64,000 bases of DNA from an uncultured Pelagibacteraceae bacterium. GTDB taxonomy: Bacteria > Pseudomonadota > Alphaproteobacteria > Pelagibacterales > Pelagibacteraceae. Position numbers and translations under genes: made by a program. Below the pieces are notes generated by a model that was given only the letters and a program-made list of their open reading frames with translations, was not told where the DNA came from and ran no database searches. Shown here one piece after another: positions 16,430-25,194 of this stretch. Each line of letters opens with the position of its first letter. The stretch's first letter is position 1. The stretch covers positions 1 through 64,000 of the forward strand of contig CACKWQ010000002.1 in assembly GCA_902603925.1 (NCBI GenBank), read 5' to 3'.

Positions 16430-18145
16430 TTACAAATTTTTATAAAGTTTCTCAAAATTATTTTGGTAACTGTTAATAATTTTGAATCTTTTTAACTTAA
16501 GCGTTGGTGTTAACATTCCATTTTCAATTGAAAATTTTTCTTTTATTACGAAAAATTTTTTAATTTTTTCTATTTTTGCAAGTTTATTATTAATTTTTTC
16601 TATTTCTAATTCTATTTCATTTATTTCTTTTGTTTTTCCATTATCACTTAAAACTAATAATGCAACCAAGTACGGCTTATTATCGCCATAAACTAAAGCC
16701 TGCTCAAAATAACTTGAATTTGTTATTTCATTTTCAATTTTTAATGGTGATATGTTATCTCCACCAGGTGAAATTAATATGTCTTTTTTTCTATCTGTGA
16801 TTTTTAAATAATTTTCTTCAATAACACCTATGTCGCCTGTATGTAACCATCCATTTTTTAAAACTTTTTTTGTTTCAGAATCGTTATTCCAATATCCTAT
16901 CATTACATTTTCGCCTTTTACTAAAATTTCACCGTCTTCAGCTATGATTACTTTGTTTTCTTCAAATGGTGGACCGACTGTTTCTACTCTTATATCATTT
17001 ATTGGATTACAACTTACAACAGGCGATGTTTCAGTAAGACCATATCCTTGAAGTGTGGGAAGGCCTATTGCATTCAGGAAATGTCCTATTTTTTTATCTA
17101 AAGCTCCACCACCTGAAACAAAAGTCTTCAAACATCCGCCAAATTGGGACTTTATTTTTTTTCTTATTATAGTATCTAAGACTGCATCCTGAATTTTCTC
17201 AAGTATATTTAGTTTAATTTTTTTTATTTTCTTTGTACCTAATTCAACCATTCTGTTAATTAATAATTTTTTAACTCCTACATTTTTATTAAAACTTGAA
17301 CTAATTTTTTGATATAAATTTTGATAAAATCTTGGAACCGCTGTCATTATATGCGGTTTACAATCATTCATATTTTTTATTAGTTTTTCAATACTTTCAG
17401 CATAATATACTTTAGCTCCAAGACTAATCTGAACAAATTGAACAGTATGTTCATATGAATGGGAAAGTGGTAACCATGTTAAAAATCTTAAAGGCTCTTT
17501 GCTAGTTAGGTCTTTAAGAAGATTAATTGCACCATTACAGTTACTCAGAATGCCTCCATGACTAAGTACGACTCCCTTTGGGTTTCCTTGAGTGCCGGAT
17601 GTATAAATTATACATGCGGGATCTGACCTTAAAATTTTTGGAATAGAAAAATCATCTTTTGCTGGATTTTTTTTTTCAATCAAATCTTTAATATTTGAAA
17701 TTTCAAATTTATATTCTTTTTTCAGGGCATCAATTGAGTAAATTTTTTTTATAAAGTCTTTATTTTTAATAATATTTTTAATTTTATTCAATTGCTCTTC
17801 ATTTGAAATTATTATTATAGACGGACAACAATCGTCTATTATGTGTTCATAATCTTTTTGAGAATATGTAGTGTATGTTGGAACTGTTATTAAATTTGAA
17901 TACATTATTGCGATATCCATGATTAACCACTCAGGTCTATTTTCAGAAATTAATAAACATCTGTCTCCCTTTTTTGAAAAATTTTTTAAATTATTTGAAA
18001 TCAATACAATTGATTCTTTTACTTTTTCCCAAGTAAAACTATTTTTTTGATCTTTAAGACTTGTTAAAAAAACCTCATCTTTATTTTTTAATTTATATTG
18101 ATCATAAAACAGCTCAATTAAATTATTTAATTTTTTTAAATACAT
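16430..18145 (-). CDS. Long-chain fatty-acid-CoA ligase (AMP-forming)
   Basis: 571 aa from the ATG at 18145. An in-frame TTG five codons earlier lies inside tRNA-Leu and is rejected. It activates fatty acids to acyl-CoA with ATP. AMP-binding motifs are present: YTSGTQGNPKG (181-191), the acceptor-side GYGLTETSP, and the C-terminal hinge TDRKKDILI with its conserved lysine-bearing tail. The set of motifs and TAVPRFYQNLY fit the FadD15/AMP-dependent long-chain ligase group. The start codon lies 5 nt beyond the CCA of tRNA-Leu on the same strand, leaving essentially no leader after tRNA processing. Confidence 0.93.
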   Translation of the reverse strand: MYLKKLNNLIELFYDQYKLKNKDEVFLTSLKDQKNSFTWEKVKESIVLISNNLKNFSKKGDRCLLISENRPEWLIMDIAIMYSNLITVPTYTTYSQKDYEHIIDDCCPSIIIISNEEQLNKIKNIIKNKDFIKKIYSIDALKKEYKFEISNIKDLIEKKNPAKDDFSIPKILRSDPACIIYTSGTQGNPKGVVLSHGGILSNCNGAINLLKDLTSKEPLRFLTWLPLSHSYEHTVQFVQISLGAKVYYAESIEKLIKNMNDCKPHIMTAVPRFYQNLYQKISSSFNKNVGVKKLLINRMVELGTKKIKKIKLNILEKIQDAVLDTIIRKKIKSQFGGCLKTFVSGGGALDKKIGHFLNAIGLPTLQGYGLTETSPVVSCNPINDIRVETVGPPFEENKVIIAEDGEILVKGENVMIGYWNNDSETKKVLKNGWLHTGDIGVIEENYLKITDRKKDILISPGGDNISPLKIENEITNSSYFEQALVYGDNKPYLVALLVLSDNGKTKEINEIELEIEKINNKLAKIEKIKKFFVIKEKFSIENGMLTPTLKLKRFKIINSYQNNFEKLYKNL

Positions 18146-18150
18146 ATCAA

Positions 18151-18237
18151 TGGTGGGCAAAGAGAGAATCGAACTCTCACAGTATTACTACTATTGGATT
18201 TTGAGTCCAACGCGTCTACCAGTTCCGCCATTCGCCC
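18151..18237 (-). tRNA. tRNA-Leu(CAA)
   Basis: An 87-nt class II tRNA with a long variable arm. Acceptor GGGCGAA pairs with TTTGCCC (one G.U), the anticodon stem TTGGA/TCCAA encloses CTCAAAA (anticodon CAA), and the T-arm is GAGAG-TTCGATT-CTCTC. The CCA is encoded. The acyl-CoA ligase gene begins 5 nt after the CCA. Confidence 0.97.
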
Positions 18238-18250
18238 AATTTTTACTAAA

Positions 18251-18256
18251 ATTATA
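18251..18256 (-). promoter_or_regulatory. -10 box upstream of tRNA-Leu
   Basis: A perfect TATAAT on the minus strand ends 13 nt before the tRNA 5' end, which suits a start near 18244. No convincing -35 is present at 16-18 nt spacing. If real, this promoter also serves the ligase gene behind the tRNA. Confidence 0.4.
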
Positions 18257-18295
18257 TTTAATAGTATAAGAAGATCATTTGTATTAAAAGAAAAT

Positions 18296-18907
18296 ATGTT
18301 TAAAAATCTATATAATAAAACTTTAAGTTTAGCTGGTCATAAAAATTCAAAAAGAATCCTTGGATTTATTTCTTTCATTGAAAGTTTTATATTTCCTATA
18401 CCACCTGATGTTTTAATTATTCCAATGACATTAGCAAAAAAAACTGAATGGTTTAAAATCGCGTTAATTGCTACTATTGGCTCTGTTATTGGAGCAGTCC
18501 TTGGATATTTCATAGGGTATATTTTTTTTAATGAGATTGGAGTAAAAATTTTTGAATTATATGGAGTTAATAATATATCTTTTTTTAAAGATAAAGTTTC
18601 ATCCGATGGTGGAGTTATAGCTTGGATAGCGCTTTTGGCAATTGCTGGCTTTACACCTGTCCCTTTTAAATTACTCACGATAACTAGCGGGTTTGTTCAT
18701 TTTAATATTATTTATTTTATATTAATTTCTTTATTGACTAGAGGATCAAGATTTTTTCTTATTGCTTTTTTGATAGGTAATTTTGGCTCAGGTATGAAAA
18801 AAATAATTGAAAAAAAATTATTTTTTGTTTCTATCTTGTTAACTTTATTAATAATTTTGGTAGCATATTTTGTTTATAAATTTTTAATTAATTTTGTAAG
18901 TATATGA
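18296..18907 (+). CDS. YqaA/DedA-like membrane protein (SNARE-associated/VTT domain)
   Basis: 203 aa from the ATG at 18296; an upstream extension would read through the opposite strand of tRNA-Leu. The sequence has the VTT-domain hallmarks: a re-entrant segment with IESFIFPIPPDVLIIPM, a G-x-x-x-G-rich helix (IGSVIGAVLGYFIGY), then FTPVPFKLLTITSGF and a later GSRFFLIAFLIG. YqaA relatives belong to the DedA superfamily, whose members flip or recycle lipid carriers; the exact role here is unknown. It overlaps dsbB by 4 bp (ATGA-type), so it heads a yqaA-dsbB-coq7 operon. Confidence 0.85.
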   Translation: MFKNLYNKTLSLAGHKNSKRILGFISFIESFIFPIPPDVLIIPMTLAKKTEWFKIALIATIGSVIGAVLGYFIGYIFFNEIGVKIFELYGVNNISFFKDKVSSDGGVIAWIALLAIAGFTPVPFKLLTITSGFVHFNIIYFILISLLTRGSRFFLIAFLIGNFGSGMKKIIEKKLFFVSILLTLLIILVAYFVYKFLINFVSI

Positions 18908-19380
18908 TTACTTTAAATAATAAGAATTTTTTTATCGGTGTATTTTTTTTAAGTTTAATATCGATTTTAAGTGCAATTTATATTGAATATATCATTGGCA
19001 TAAAACCCTGCACTTTATGTATTTACCAAAGATTGCCGTATATTTTTGCTATTTTTATATGTTCATTAGGTATAAATTATCCAACAAATTTATTTTGGAG
19101 TTATTTAGTTATTTTAATTTTTTTGATTAGTGTTTTACTTTCCGGTTATCACATTGGTATTGAAAACGGTTTTTTTTCAGAATTTACTGGTTGTAAAAAT
19201 GATAATCTCAAAATTGTCGATAAAGAAAGTCTTCTAGAGGCAATCAAAAATCAAAATATTTCGTGTAAAGATGTAAACTTTAGAATCTTTGGTTTTTCAC
19301 TTGCGACCATAAATCTAATCATTTCATTGACTGTACTGATATTAGCAATTACTTTAGTTAGAAATGTCAGAGACAGATAA
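18904..19380 (+). CDS. dsbB: Disulfide bond formation protein DsbB-like
   Basis: A 158-aa inner-membrane protein with four predicted helices. The first periplasmic redox pair is CTLC (followed by IYQRLPY, with the quinone-contacting arginine). The second pair is in the loop GCKNDN...ISCKDV. DsbB re-oxidises DsbA and passes electrons to ubiquinone. It shares a 17 bp overlap with coq7, a ubiquinone synthesis gene. No dsbA is seen in the window. Confidence 0.9.
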   Translation: MITLNNKNFFIGVFFLSLISILSAIYIEYIIGIKPCTLCIYQRLPYIFAIFICSLGINYPTNLFWSYLVILIFLISVLLSGYHIGIENGFFSEFTGCKNDNLKIVDKESLLEAIKNQNISCKDVNFRIFGFSLATINLIISLTVLILAITLVRNVRDR

Positions 19381-19897
19381 AAAAAAATTAGAGGAATTTA
19401 TTAGAGTAGATCATGCTGGTGAAAGAGGAGCTATAAAGATCTATGAAGGTCAATTACTTGCTCTCAATACAATTTGTAAAGATGATACTTTGAGAAAAAC
19501 TATTGAAGAAATGAGAGAACACGAGAGAGAACATTGTGATTATTTTGAGAAAGAAATTAAAAGAAGAGATATAAAACCAACAAAATTTTTACCATTATGG
19601 GACTTATTGGGTGTCGGTTTAGGATTTGGAACTACCTTATTAGGAAAGAAGGCAGCAATGTTGTGTACAGCATCTGTAGAAGAGGTAATCGATGAACACT
19701 ACCAAAGCCAAATAAATCAAATACAAGATGACGAAAAAGAATTAAAGGAGAAAATTATAAAGTTTAGAGAAGATGAGCTTCATCATAAAGATATTGCATA
19801 CGAAAAAGGGGCGTCGAAGGAAGGTGTTTACTCAATATTAGATAAAATAATTAAAACCGGTTCAAAAATAGCAATAAATATATCTGAAAAAATTTAG
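19364..19897 (+). CDS. coq7: 3-demethoxyubiquinol 3-hydroxylase (Coq7)
   Basis: 177 aa, full length for bacterial Coq7. The di-iron ligand motifs are visible: DHAGERGA (E20), the E-x-x-H segment in EMREHEREH, EVIDEHY and the last E-x-x-H in REDELHHKD. It catalyses the penultimate hydroxylation of ubiquinone synthesis. The start lies inside dsbB (17 bp overlap). It complements ubiE and ubiB found at 29-31 kb, and its presence agrees with the alphaproteobacterial use of Coq7 in place of UbiF. Confidence 0.96.
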   Translation: MSETDKKKLEEFIRVDHAGERGAIKIYEGQLLALNTICKDDTLRKTIEEMREHEREHCDYFEKEIKRRDIKPTKFLPLWDLLGVGLGFGTTLLGKKAAMLCTASVEEVIDEHYQSQINQIQDDEKELKEKIIKFREDELHHKDIAYEKGASKEGVYSILDKIIKTGSKIAINISEKI

Positions 19898-19898
19898 A

Positions 19899-20468
19899 TT
19901 AGGGCTCTAGCTCTACATCCCAATACAAGTAATCCATCCAGCTTTTGTGTAAGAAATTAGGGGGAAAATTTTTTCCATTTTTATGCAAATCTTCAGTGCT
20001 AGGTCTAAAAGGTCTTTGGTTTAAAATCATACCTGAGTTTTCATAAAGTCTTCCACCTTTTTTTACATTACAACTTGAACAAGCTGTAACCACATTGTTC
20101 CAATCTGTTTTTCCACCCCTAGATCTTGGAAGCAAATGATCAAATGTAAGCTCATTATTGCTTCCACAATATTGACAAGTAAATTTATCTCTTAAAAAAA
20201 CATTAAACCGCGTAAAATTTGGATTTGATTGTGGTTTTACAAATGACTTAAGAGCAATTACGCTTGGAAGTTTCATGCTATAAGACGGACTTCTAATAAC
20301 TCGATCATAGTAACTTACTATTGATACTCTATCTAGAAAAACTGATTTAACTGAGTCCTGCCAGCTCCATAACGACAAAGGGTAATAGCTCAGGGGTCTA
20401 TAGTCTGCGTTTAAAACTAGAGCGGGACATTTTTCCAGGGAAATATTTTGTTCTATCATCTTAAACAT
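19899..20468 (-). CDS. HNH endonuclease family protein
   Basis: 189 aa. The C-terminal half is an HNH domain with zinc-binding C98-x2-C101 and C130-x2-C133 enclosing the active-site region FDHLLPRSRGG (H111) and the central N (NNV). The N-terminal segment (LEKCPALVLNADYRPLSYYPLS) is conserved in a widespread chromosomal HNH family of unknown role, not tied to phage or restriction modules. ATGs at 20468 and 20459 are both possible. It converges with coq7, 1 bp apart. Confidence 0.88.
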   Translation of the reverse strand: MFKMIEQNISLEKCPALVLNADYRPLSYYPLSLWSWQDSVKSVFLDRVSIVSYYDRVIRSPSYSMKLPSVIALKSFVKPQSNPNFTRFNVFLRDKFTCQYCGSNNELTFDHLLPRSRGGKTDWNNVVTACSSCNVKKGGRLYENSGMILNQRPFRPSTEDLHKNGKNFPPNFLHKSWMDYLYWDVELEP

Positions 20469-20533
20469 TTTAATAATGGTAACCTAAAAGAATAAATATT
20501 TCAATGGAGCATATTATTAAAATTTTTTATTAA

Positions 20534-21193
20534 TTATTTGTAAAGATTATTTGTTATATAATTTATTGCTTCTCTTGAAGCGTCCAAAGGTATACTATGT
20601 TCACAATTTTTAATAATCTTAGTATTAACCTCTATTTTATGCCTGATAAGAAAATCTTTAGCCTCTAATAAGTTATTAATTGGGACTATAGAATCAGTGT
20701 CGCCATGTAATAAGAAAACTTTAGTTTTTGATTTTATTCTTTCCGAAAGATTATCTTTGTTGATAATTTTTCCAGAAAATCCAACTATACAATTAAACTT
20801 TTGAATAGACGTTAATCCTATATTTATACTTAACATGCAACCTTGACTAAACCCGGATATGCAAATATCAGCATTCTCTAAATTATATTCTTTTTTTATT
20901 TCATCTATAAAAAAGTTAAGTTTTATTTCTGCTTTCAAAGACTCTTCTAAAATATAATCCTTGTCGTCATTAGATAAATCAAACCATTGAAAACCTGATG
21001 GACTAATTGAGCATTTTTCTTGCGCATCAGGACAAATTATTATTGTATTACTAAGATATCTCTTCCAATTATAAGATAACATACTTATATCTTTTCCATC
21101 TCCACCATATCCATGCAATAAAATAATAGCCTTTTTAACTTTTTGATTATTATCAGGTTCAATAATTACTGAATTAAGAGAAAATTTTTGCAT
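20534..21193 (-). CDS. Phospholipase/carboxylesterase-family alpha/beta hydrolase
   Basis: A 219-aa cytoplasmic serine hydrolase of the YpfH/Est group. It has HGYGGDG near residues 27-33, nucleophile S116 in GFSQG, acid D167 (GDTDSIVP) and H199 (CEHS). Members hydrolyse carboxylic esters or act as acyl-protein thioesterases; the natural substrate is unknown. It lies 9 bp downstream of the TlpA-like gene on the same strand and is probably cotranscribed with it. Confidence 0.88.
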   Translation of the reverse strand: MQKFSLNSVIIEPDNNQKVKKAIILLHGYGGDGKDISMLSYNWKRYLSNTIIICPDAQEKCSISPSGFQWFDLSNDDKDYILEESLKAEIKLNFFIDEIKKEYNLENADICISGFSQGCMLSINIGLTSIQKFNCIVGFSGKIINKDNLSERIKSKTKVFLLHGDTDSIVPINNLLEAKDFLIRHKIEVNTKIIKNCEHSIPLDASREAINYITNNLYK

Positions 21194-21202
21194 ATTTATT
21201 AT

Positions 21203-21730
21203 TTAATCATATTCTTTTAACCAATTGATAAATTTTTTTTCTTCAAAATTTACTTCACCAATAACTCTTCCAAATTCCTCACCATTTTTATTTATGAAAA
21301 TGGTTGTTGGAATACCTCTCAATAAAAGTTTTTTTGTTATATTTAGTGATTTATCATAATATATTTTTAAGTTTTGAATATTTGTTTCTATATAAAATTC
21401 TTTAGCTTTTGTGACATGCTCTCTTCCAATATTTACTGCAATCACTTCTAGATTTTTAAGTTCTTGATTGACAGCTAAATTATCTAGGGATGGCATTTCA
21501 TCTCTACAAGGCAAACACCATGTTGCCCAAAAGTTTAAGACAATTAATTTATTTTTAAAATCGGAAAGCAAAATAGTTTCATTTTCAACATTTTTAAATT
21601 CCAGTTTTTCCAGTTTTTTGGGCTTATTATGAATGACCAAGTTTTTAATATTTAGTTGATCTATTGAATATGTTGATGTTGGTGATAATACATATATCAG
21701 AAGTATGAATAATTTAAAAAATTTTACCAT
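21203..21730 (-). CDS. tlpA: TlpA-family thiol:disulfide interchange protein
   Basis: 175 aa with an N-terminal signal or anchor helix (FFKLFILLIYVLS) and a periplasmic thioredoxin fold. The redox motif is WCLPC (C72, C75), and a cis-proline segment RGIPTTIFI follows later. TlpA-type proteins reduce apocytochrome or CuA-centre cysteines. The divergent arrangement tlpA / argH-lptM-lysA is an alphaproteobacterial pattern. Only 19 bp separate the two start codons. Confidence 0.9.
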   Translation of the reverse strand: MVKFFKLFILLIYVLSPTSTYSIDQLNIKNLVIHNKPKKLEKLEFKNVENETILLSDFKNKLIVLNFWATWCLPCRDEMPSLDNLAVNQELKNLEVIAVNIGREHVTKAKEFYIETNIQNLKIYYDKSLNITKKLLLRGIPTTIFINKNGEEFGRVIGEVNFEEKKFINWLKEYD

Positions 21731-21749
21731 TTAAAGGATATTACTTAAC

Positions 21750-23144
21750 ATGGTCATTAATAAAAACAATCGGACAGTTTGGAAATCTAGAATATCAAAA
21801 ACAAAATTGTCTTATTTTGACAAAATTGGTAGTTCAATCGATATTGACAAGAGACTATACAATGAGGATATTTCTTGTTCAATTGCACATGTGGAAATGC
21901 TCCATAAGCAAAAAATAATATCCTTTAAAATTAAAAATAAAATAATATTCGGTTTAAAAAAAATAAAAAACGAAATTATAAAAAAAAATTTTTTATTTCA
22001 TAAAGAGGACGAGGATATTCATATGAGTATTGAGCGAAGATTATTTGAGATTATTGGCGAAGATGCAGGCTTTCTGCATACTGCAAGATCAAGAAATGAT
22101 CAAGTTTTAACAGATTTTAAAATTTGGATAAAAAATAGCAGTAATGAAATCATAAAACTAATTAATAGTTTACTAAAAACTATTTTAAAAAATGCTGAAA
22201 AAAATGTGCATACTTTAATGCCTGGATTTACACACTTAAAAAATGCACAACCAATTTCATTTTCCCATTATTTATTAGCTTATATAGAAATGTTTATTAG
22301 AGACAAAAAAAGATTTGAAAATAATTTTACAAGTTTATTAGAAAATCCGTTAGGTGTTGCAGCATTGACCGGAACGACTTTTAATATTGACAGAACTTAT
22401 ACAACAAAAAAACTTAATTTCAATTCCTCAACAAAAAACTCTATCGACACAGTCTCTGATAGAGATTTTGTGTTAGATTTTTTGTATGCATCATCGGTAT
22501 GTTCAATGCATTTGTCTAGATTCGCAGAGGAGTTTATAATTTGGAATTCAGATGCTTTTAACCTGATTAGTCTTAATGATAAAATTGTTACTGGTTCTTC
22601 AATAATGCCACAGAAAAAGAATCCAGATCCCTTAGAATTTTTGAGAGGACAGACAGGTATCTTGTACGGAAACTTATTTTCAATGCTTACAATTCTTAAG
22701 GGTTTGCCTCTATCATACTTTAAGGATCTTCAAGAAGACAAAAAAATTGTATTTGATTCTTTCGACAAATTGAAACAATGTATTTTGATTTCAAATGAAG
22801 TTTTAAATAATTATACTGTTAATAAAAAAAGAATGTATCAACTGTGTAATATTGGATATTTAACTTCTACAGATTTGGCAGATTACATTGTAAGAGAGTT
22901 AAATTATCCTTTTAGGAAAGCTTATAATATTACTGCAAATTTAGTAAATTACTGTGAGAAAAATAAAAAAAGTTTTCAAGATTTAAGAATTGAGGATATC
23001 AAGAAAATTGAACCTAAGCTTAATGAAAATGTATTAAACATCTTTGATCTTAATAATTCAGTAAAATCAAAAAAGTCTTTTGGAGGAACATCTTTTGATA
23101 ACATAAAGAAAATGATAAAGATCTACAAAAAGGAAATTAAATGA
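21750..23144 (+). CDS. argH: Argininosuccinate lyase
   Basis: 464 aa, full length. It catalyses the last step of arginine synthesis, splitting argininosuccinate into arginine and fumarate. The fumarase/aspartase superfamily signature GSSIMPQKKNPD lies near residues 281-292, with HTARSRNDQ and GFTHLKNAQP in the other conserved regions. AAAGGATA upstream is its ribosome-binding site. The stop overlaps the lptM start (ATGA at 23141-23144). Confidence 0.97.
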   Translation: MVINKNNRTVWKSRISKTKLSYFDKIGSSIDIDKRLYNEDISCSIAHVEMLHKQKIISFKIKNKIIFGLKKIKNEIIKKNFLFHKEDEDIHMSIERRLFEIIGEDAGFLHTARSRNDQVLTDFKIWIKNSSNEIIKLINSLLKTILKNAEKNVHTLMPGFTHLKNAQPISFSHYLLAYIEMFIRDKKRFENNFTSLLENPLGVAALTGTTFNIDRTYTTKKLNFNSSTKNSIDTVSDRDFVLDFLYASSVCSMHLSRFAEEFIIWNSDAFNLISLNDKIVTGSSIMPQKKNPDPLEFLRGQTGILYGNLFSMLTILKGLPLSYFKDLQEDKKIVFDSFDKLKQCILISNEVLNNYTVNKKRMYQLCNIGYLTSTDLADYIVRELNYPFRKAYNITANLVNYCEKNKKSFQDLRIEDIKKIEPKLNENVLNIFDLNNSVKSKKSFGGTSFDNIKKMIKIYKKEIK

Positions 23145-23263
23145 TAAAAAAAATTATACTTTTAGTTCTAATTTTTGGCTTTTTAATGTCTTGTGGAAGA
23201 AAAGGTGACCTAGAATTAAAGGAAAGCTATAAAGTTATAAATAAAGAAAAAGTGATTGTTTAA
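23141..23263 (+). CDS. lptM: LPS-assembly lipoprotein LptM (YifL-like), 40 aa
   Basis: A 40-codon lipoprotein gene exactly between argH and lysA, the position of LptM in many proteobacteria. It has a lysine-starting signal peptide, the lipobox LMSC (Cys18), and immediately after it the family motif CGRKGDLEL. LptM helps mature the LptD/E translocon that exports lipopolysaccharide. Coupling is tight: ATGA overlap with argH and a 1-nt overlap with lysA (TAATG). Confidence 0.88.
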   Translation: MIKKIILLVLIFGFLMSCGRKGDLELKESYKVINKEKVIV

Positions 23264-24477
23264 TGAAATACAAAAATGGGCAATATCACATTGAGAATAT
23301 AAATGCTGAAAAAATTGTAAGAAAATTTGGAACGCCGTCATATATTTATTCGTACGATAAAATTAAAGAAAATATAAATAATTTTAAAAAGAATTTTAAG
23401 TCAATCAAACCAATCATATGTTTCTCGGTAAAATCAAATGCTAATTTACAAATTTTAAAAATTATCAAAAGTTTTGGATTAGGTGCAGATGTAGTTTCTA
23501 AAGGGGAGTTGATGATTGCTCTTAAGGCAGGAATTAAGCCTGATAAAATAGTATTCTCTGGGGTCGGAAAAACCACAAAAGAATTAAAATTCGCTATAGA
23601 TAGAAAAATTTTTCTTATCAATGCTGAGTCCGAAAGTGAAATTTTAGAAATTGAAAAATTGGCGAAAAGTAAAAATATAAAAGTAAAAATTGGAATTAGG
23701 CTGAACCCAGATACGGATGCAAACACTATTAGCAAAATTTCAACTGGGAAAAAAGAAAATAAATTTGGTGTAAACTTACAAACTTTTATTAAAATACTTA
23801 ATAAATATAAAGGCTCTAATTATATTAAAATGTCATGTTTGAGCGTTCATATTGGAAGTCAAATTACATCTCATAAACCATTTCAAAAAATGTTAAGTAT
23901 AGTCAAAAAAAGTATCCAAAAAAGCAACCATTCATTTGAGTATATAGATTTAGGAGGTGGAATGGGTATAAAATACAGTCATAAAGATAAAAAGCTGAAT
24001 TATAAAATTTATTGTAAGCTGATAGAAAAGTTTTTAAAGTCATTTAATTCTCGAATAATTTTCGAGCCTGGAAGATCAATAATAGGTAACGCAGGAGTAA
24101 TTATTTCAAGAATAATTTACATAAAGCAAACCCCTAAAATTGATTTTATTATAATGGATGCCGCTATGAATGATTTGATAAGACCTGCCCTTTATGGAAC
24201 TAATCACTCAATAATTCCTCTACACAAAAAGAAAACTAGAATCTCAAAAAAATATGAATTTGTGGGTCCAATTTGTGAAACTACAGACAAGTTTATGCTC
24301 ACAAAAAGTTATCAAAAACTTAAACAAAATGACTATTTAATTATTTGTGATGTAGGAGCATACGGGATGGTTTTATCTTCTAATTACAATCTAAGGCCAA
24401 AAGCCGTAGAAATTTTAGTTAAAAACTCGAAGTTAAAAATAATAAAAAAAAGACAAAGTATAACTGATATTATTTAA
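23263..24477 (+). CDS. lysA: Diaminopimelate decarboxylase
   Basis: 404 aa. A PLP enzyme that turns meso-diaminopimelate into lysine. The Schiff-base lysine is K57 (CFSVKSNAN), the phosphate-binding glycine stretch is LGGGMGI, and the active-site region GPICETTD carries the substrate-side cysteine of the partner subunit. It forms an argH-lptM-lysA operon with one-base couplings. The plsC gene follows after 9 bp and is probably in the same transcript. Confidence 0.97.
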   Translation: MKYKNGQYHIENINAEKIVRKFGTPSYIYSYDKIKENINNFKKNFKSIKPIICFSVKSNANLQILKIIKSFGLGADVVSKGELMIALKAGIKPDKIVFSGVGKTTKELKFAIDRKIFLINAESESEILEIEKLAKSKNIKVKIGIRLNPDTDANTISKISTGKKENKFGVNLQTFIKILNKYKGSNYIKMSCLSVHIGSQITSHKPFQKMLSIVKKSIQKSNHSFEYIDLGGGMGIKYSHKDKKLNYKIYCKLIEKFLKSFNSRIIFEPGRSIIGNAGVIISRIIYIKQTPKIDFIIMDAAMNDLIRPALYGTNHSIIPLHKKKTRISKKYEFVGPICETTDKFMLTKSYQKLKQNDYLIICDVGAYGMVLSSNYNLRPKAVEILVKNSKLKIIKKRQSITDII

Positions 24478-24486
24478 CGCTATAAA

Positions 24487-25194
24487 ATGTTAAGAAATTT
24501 TATATTTAAATTTTTTTTTTATTTAGGTCTATCATTAATTTGTATTTTGTTTTTACCTGCTTTATTCTTACCAAGGAATTTAACGTCTATTGGTGGTAAA
24601 ATGCTAGGTTATTGGGCTGAAATATGTCTAAAAATTTTTTTATCTACAAAAATTACAATTACAGGAAGAGAAAATATAGTAAAAAATGAAAAATTTTTTA
24701 TTGCTTGTACACATCAGTCGATGTTTGAAACATTTTATTTACAAACAATTTTTAACGCACCTTTTTTTGTTTTAAAAAAAGAGTTAATTAATATACCAAT
24801 TTTCGGTAACTTTTTAAAAAAATTAGGCTGTATATCCATTTCAAGAGGTAAGGTTGATAGAGATAATCTTGATTTTTTAAATAAAATCAAAGTTTCTTTA
24901 GAAAAATCTAATGGACCTTTAATTATTTTTCCACAAGGAACAAGATACAACAGTTTTGAACGTCCTAACTTTAAAAAGGGAGTTGTAAGGATATATAATC
25001 TTAAAATTAAATGCCAGCCAGTAGTAATGAATTCAGGGGATATTTGGCCAAAACAGGGAAAAATGTCTTATAATAAAGAGTTAAAAATTTCTATTCTTAA
25101 CCCTATTAACTCAGGGATGAAAAATGATGAATTTATAAAATCTTTGGAAAATTCAATGTACAAAGAATTAGATAGATTAACTAACCTTTCATAG
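24487..25194 (+). CDS. plsC: 1-acyl-sn-glycerol-3-phosphate acyltransferase
   Basis: 235 aa with an N-terminal membrane helix. It acylates lysophosphatidic acid to phosphatidic acid at the membrane. The catalytic histidine is in HQSMFE (H76 to E81, an H-x4-E form of the usual H-x4-D) and the glycerophosphate-binding motif reads FPQGTR (148-153) rather than FPEGTR; both variants occur in alphaproteobacterial PlsC proteins. Its 3' end overlaps convergent dnaN by 14 bp, in the position where recF often lies in other genomes. Confidence 0.92.
   Translation: MLRNFIFKFFFYLGLSLICILFLPALFLPRNLTSIGGKMLGYWAEICLKIFLSTKITITGRENIVKNEKFFIACTHQSMFETFYLQTIFNAPFFVLKKELINIPIFGNFLKKLGCISISRGKVDRDNLDFLNKIKVSLEKSNGPLIIFPQGTRYNSFERPNFKKGVVRIYNLKIKCQPVVMNSGDIWPKQGKMSYNKELKISILNPINSGMKNDEFIKSLENSMYKELDRLTNLS

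Noticed and set aside
18146-18160. TTG start of the acyl-CoA ligase inside tRNA-Leu
   Set aside because: It overlaps the 3' end of the tRNA; the ATG at 18145 is the sensible start.
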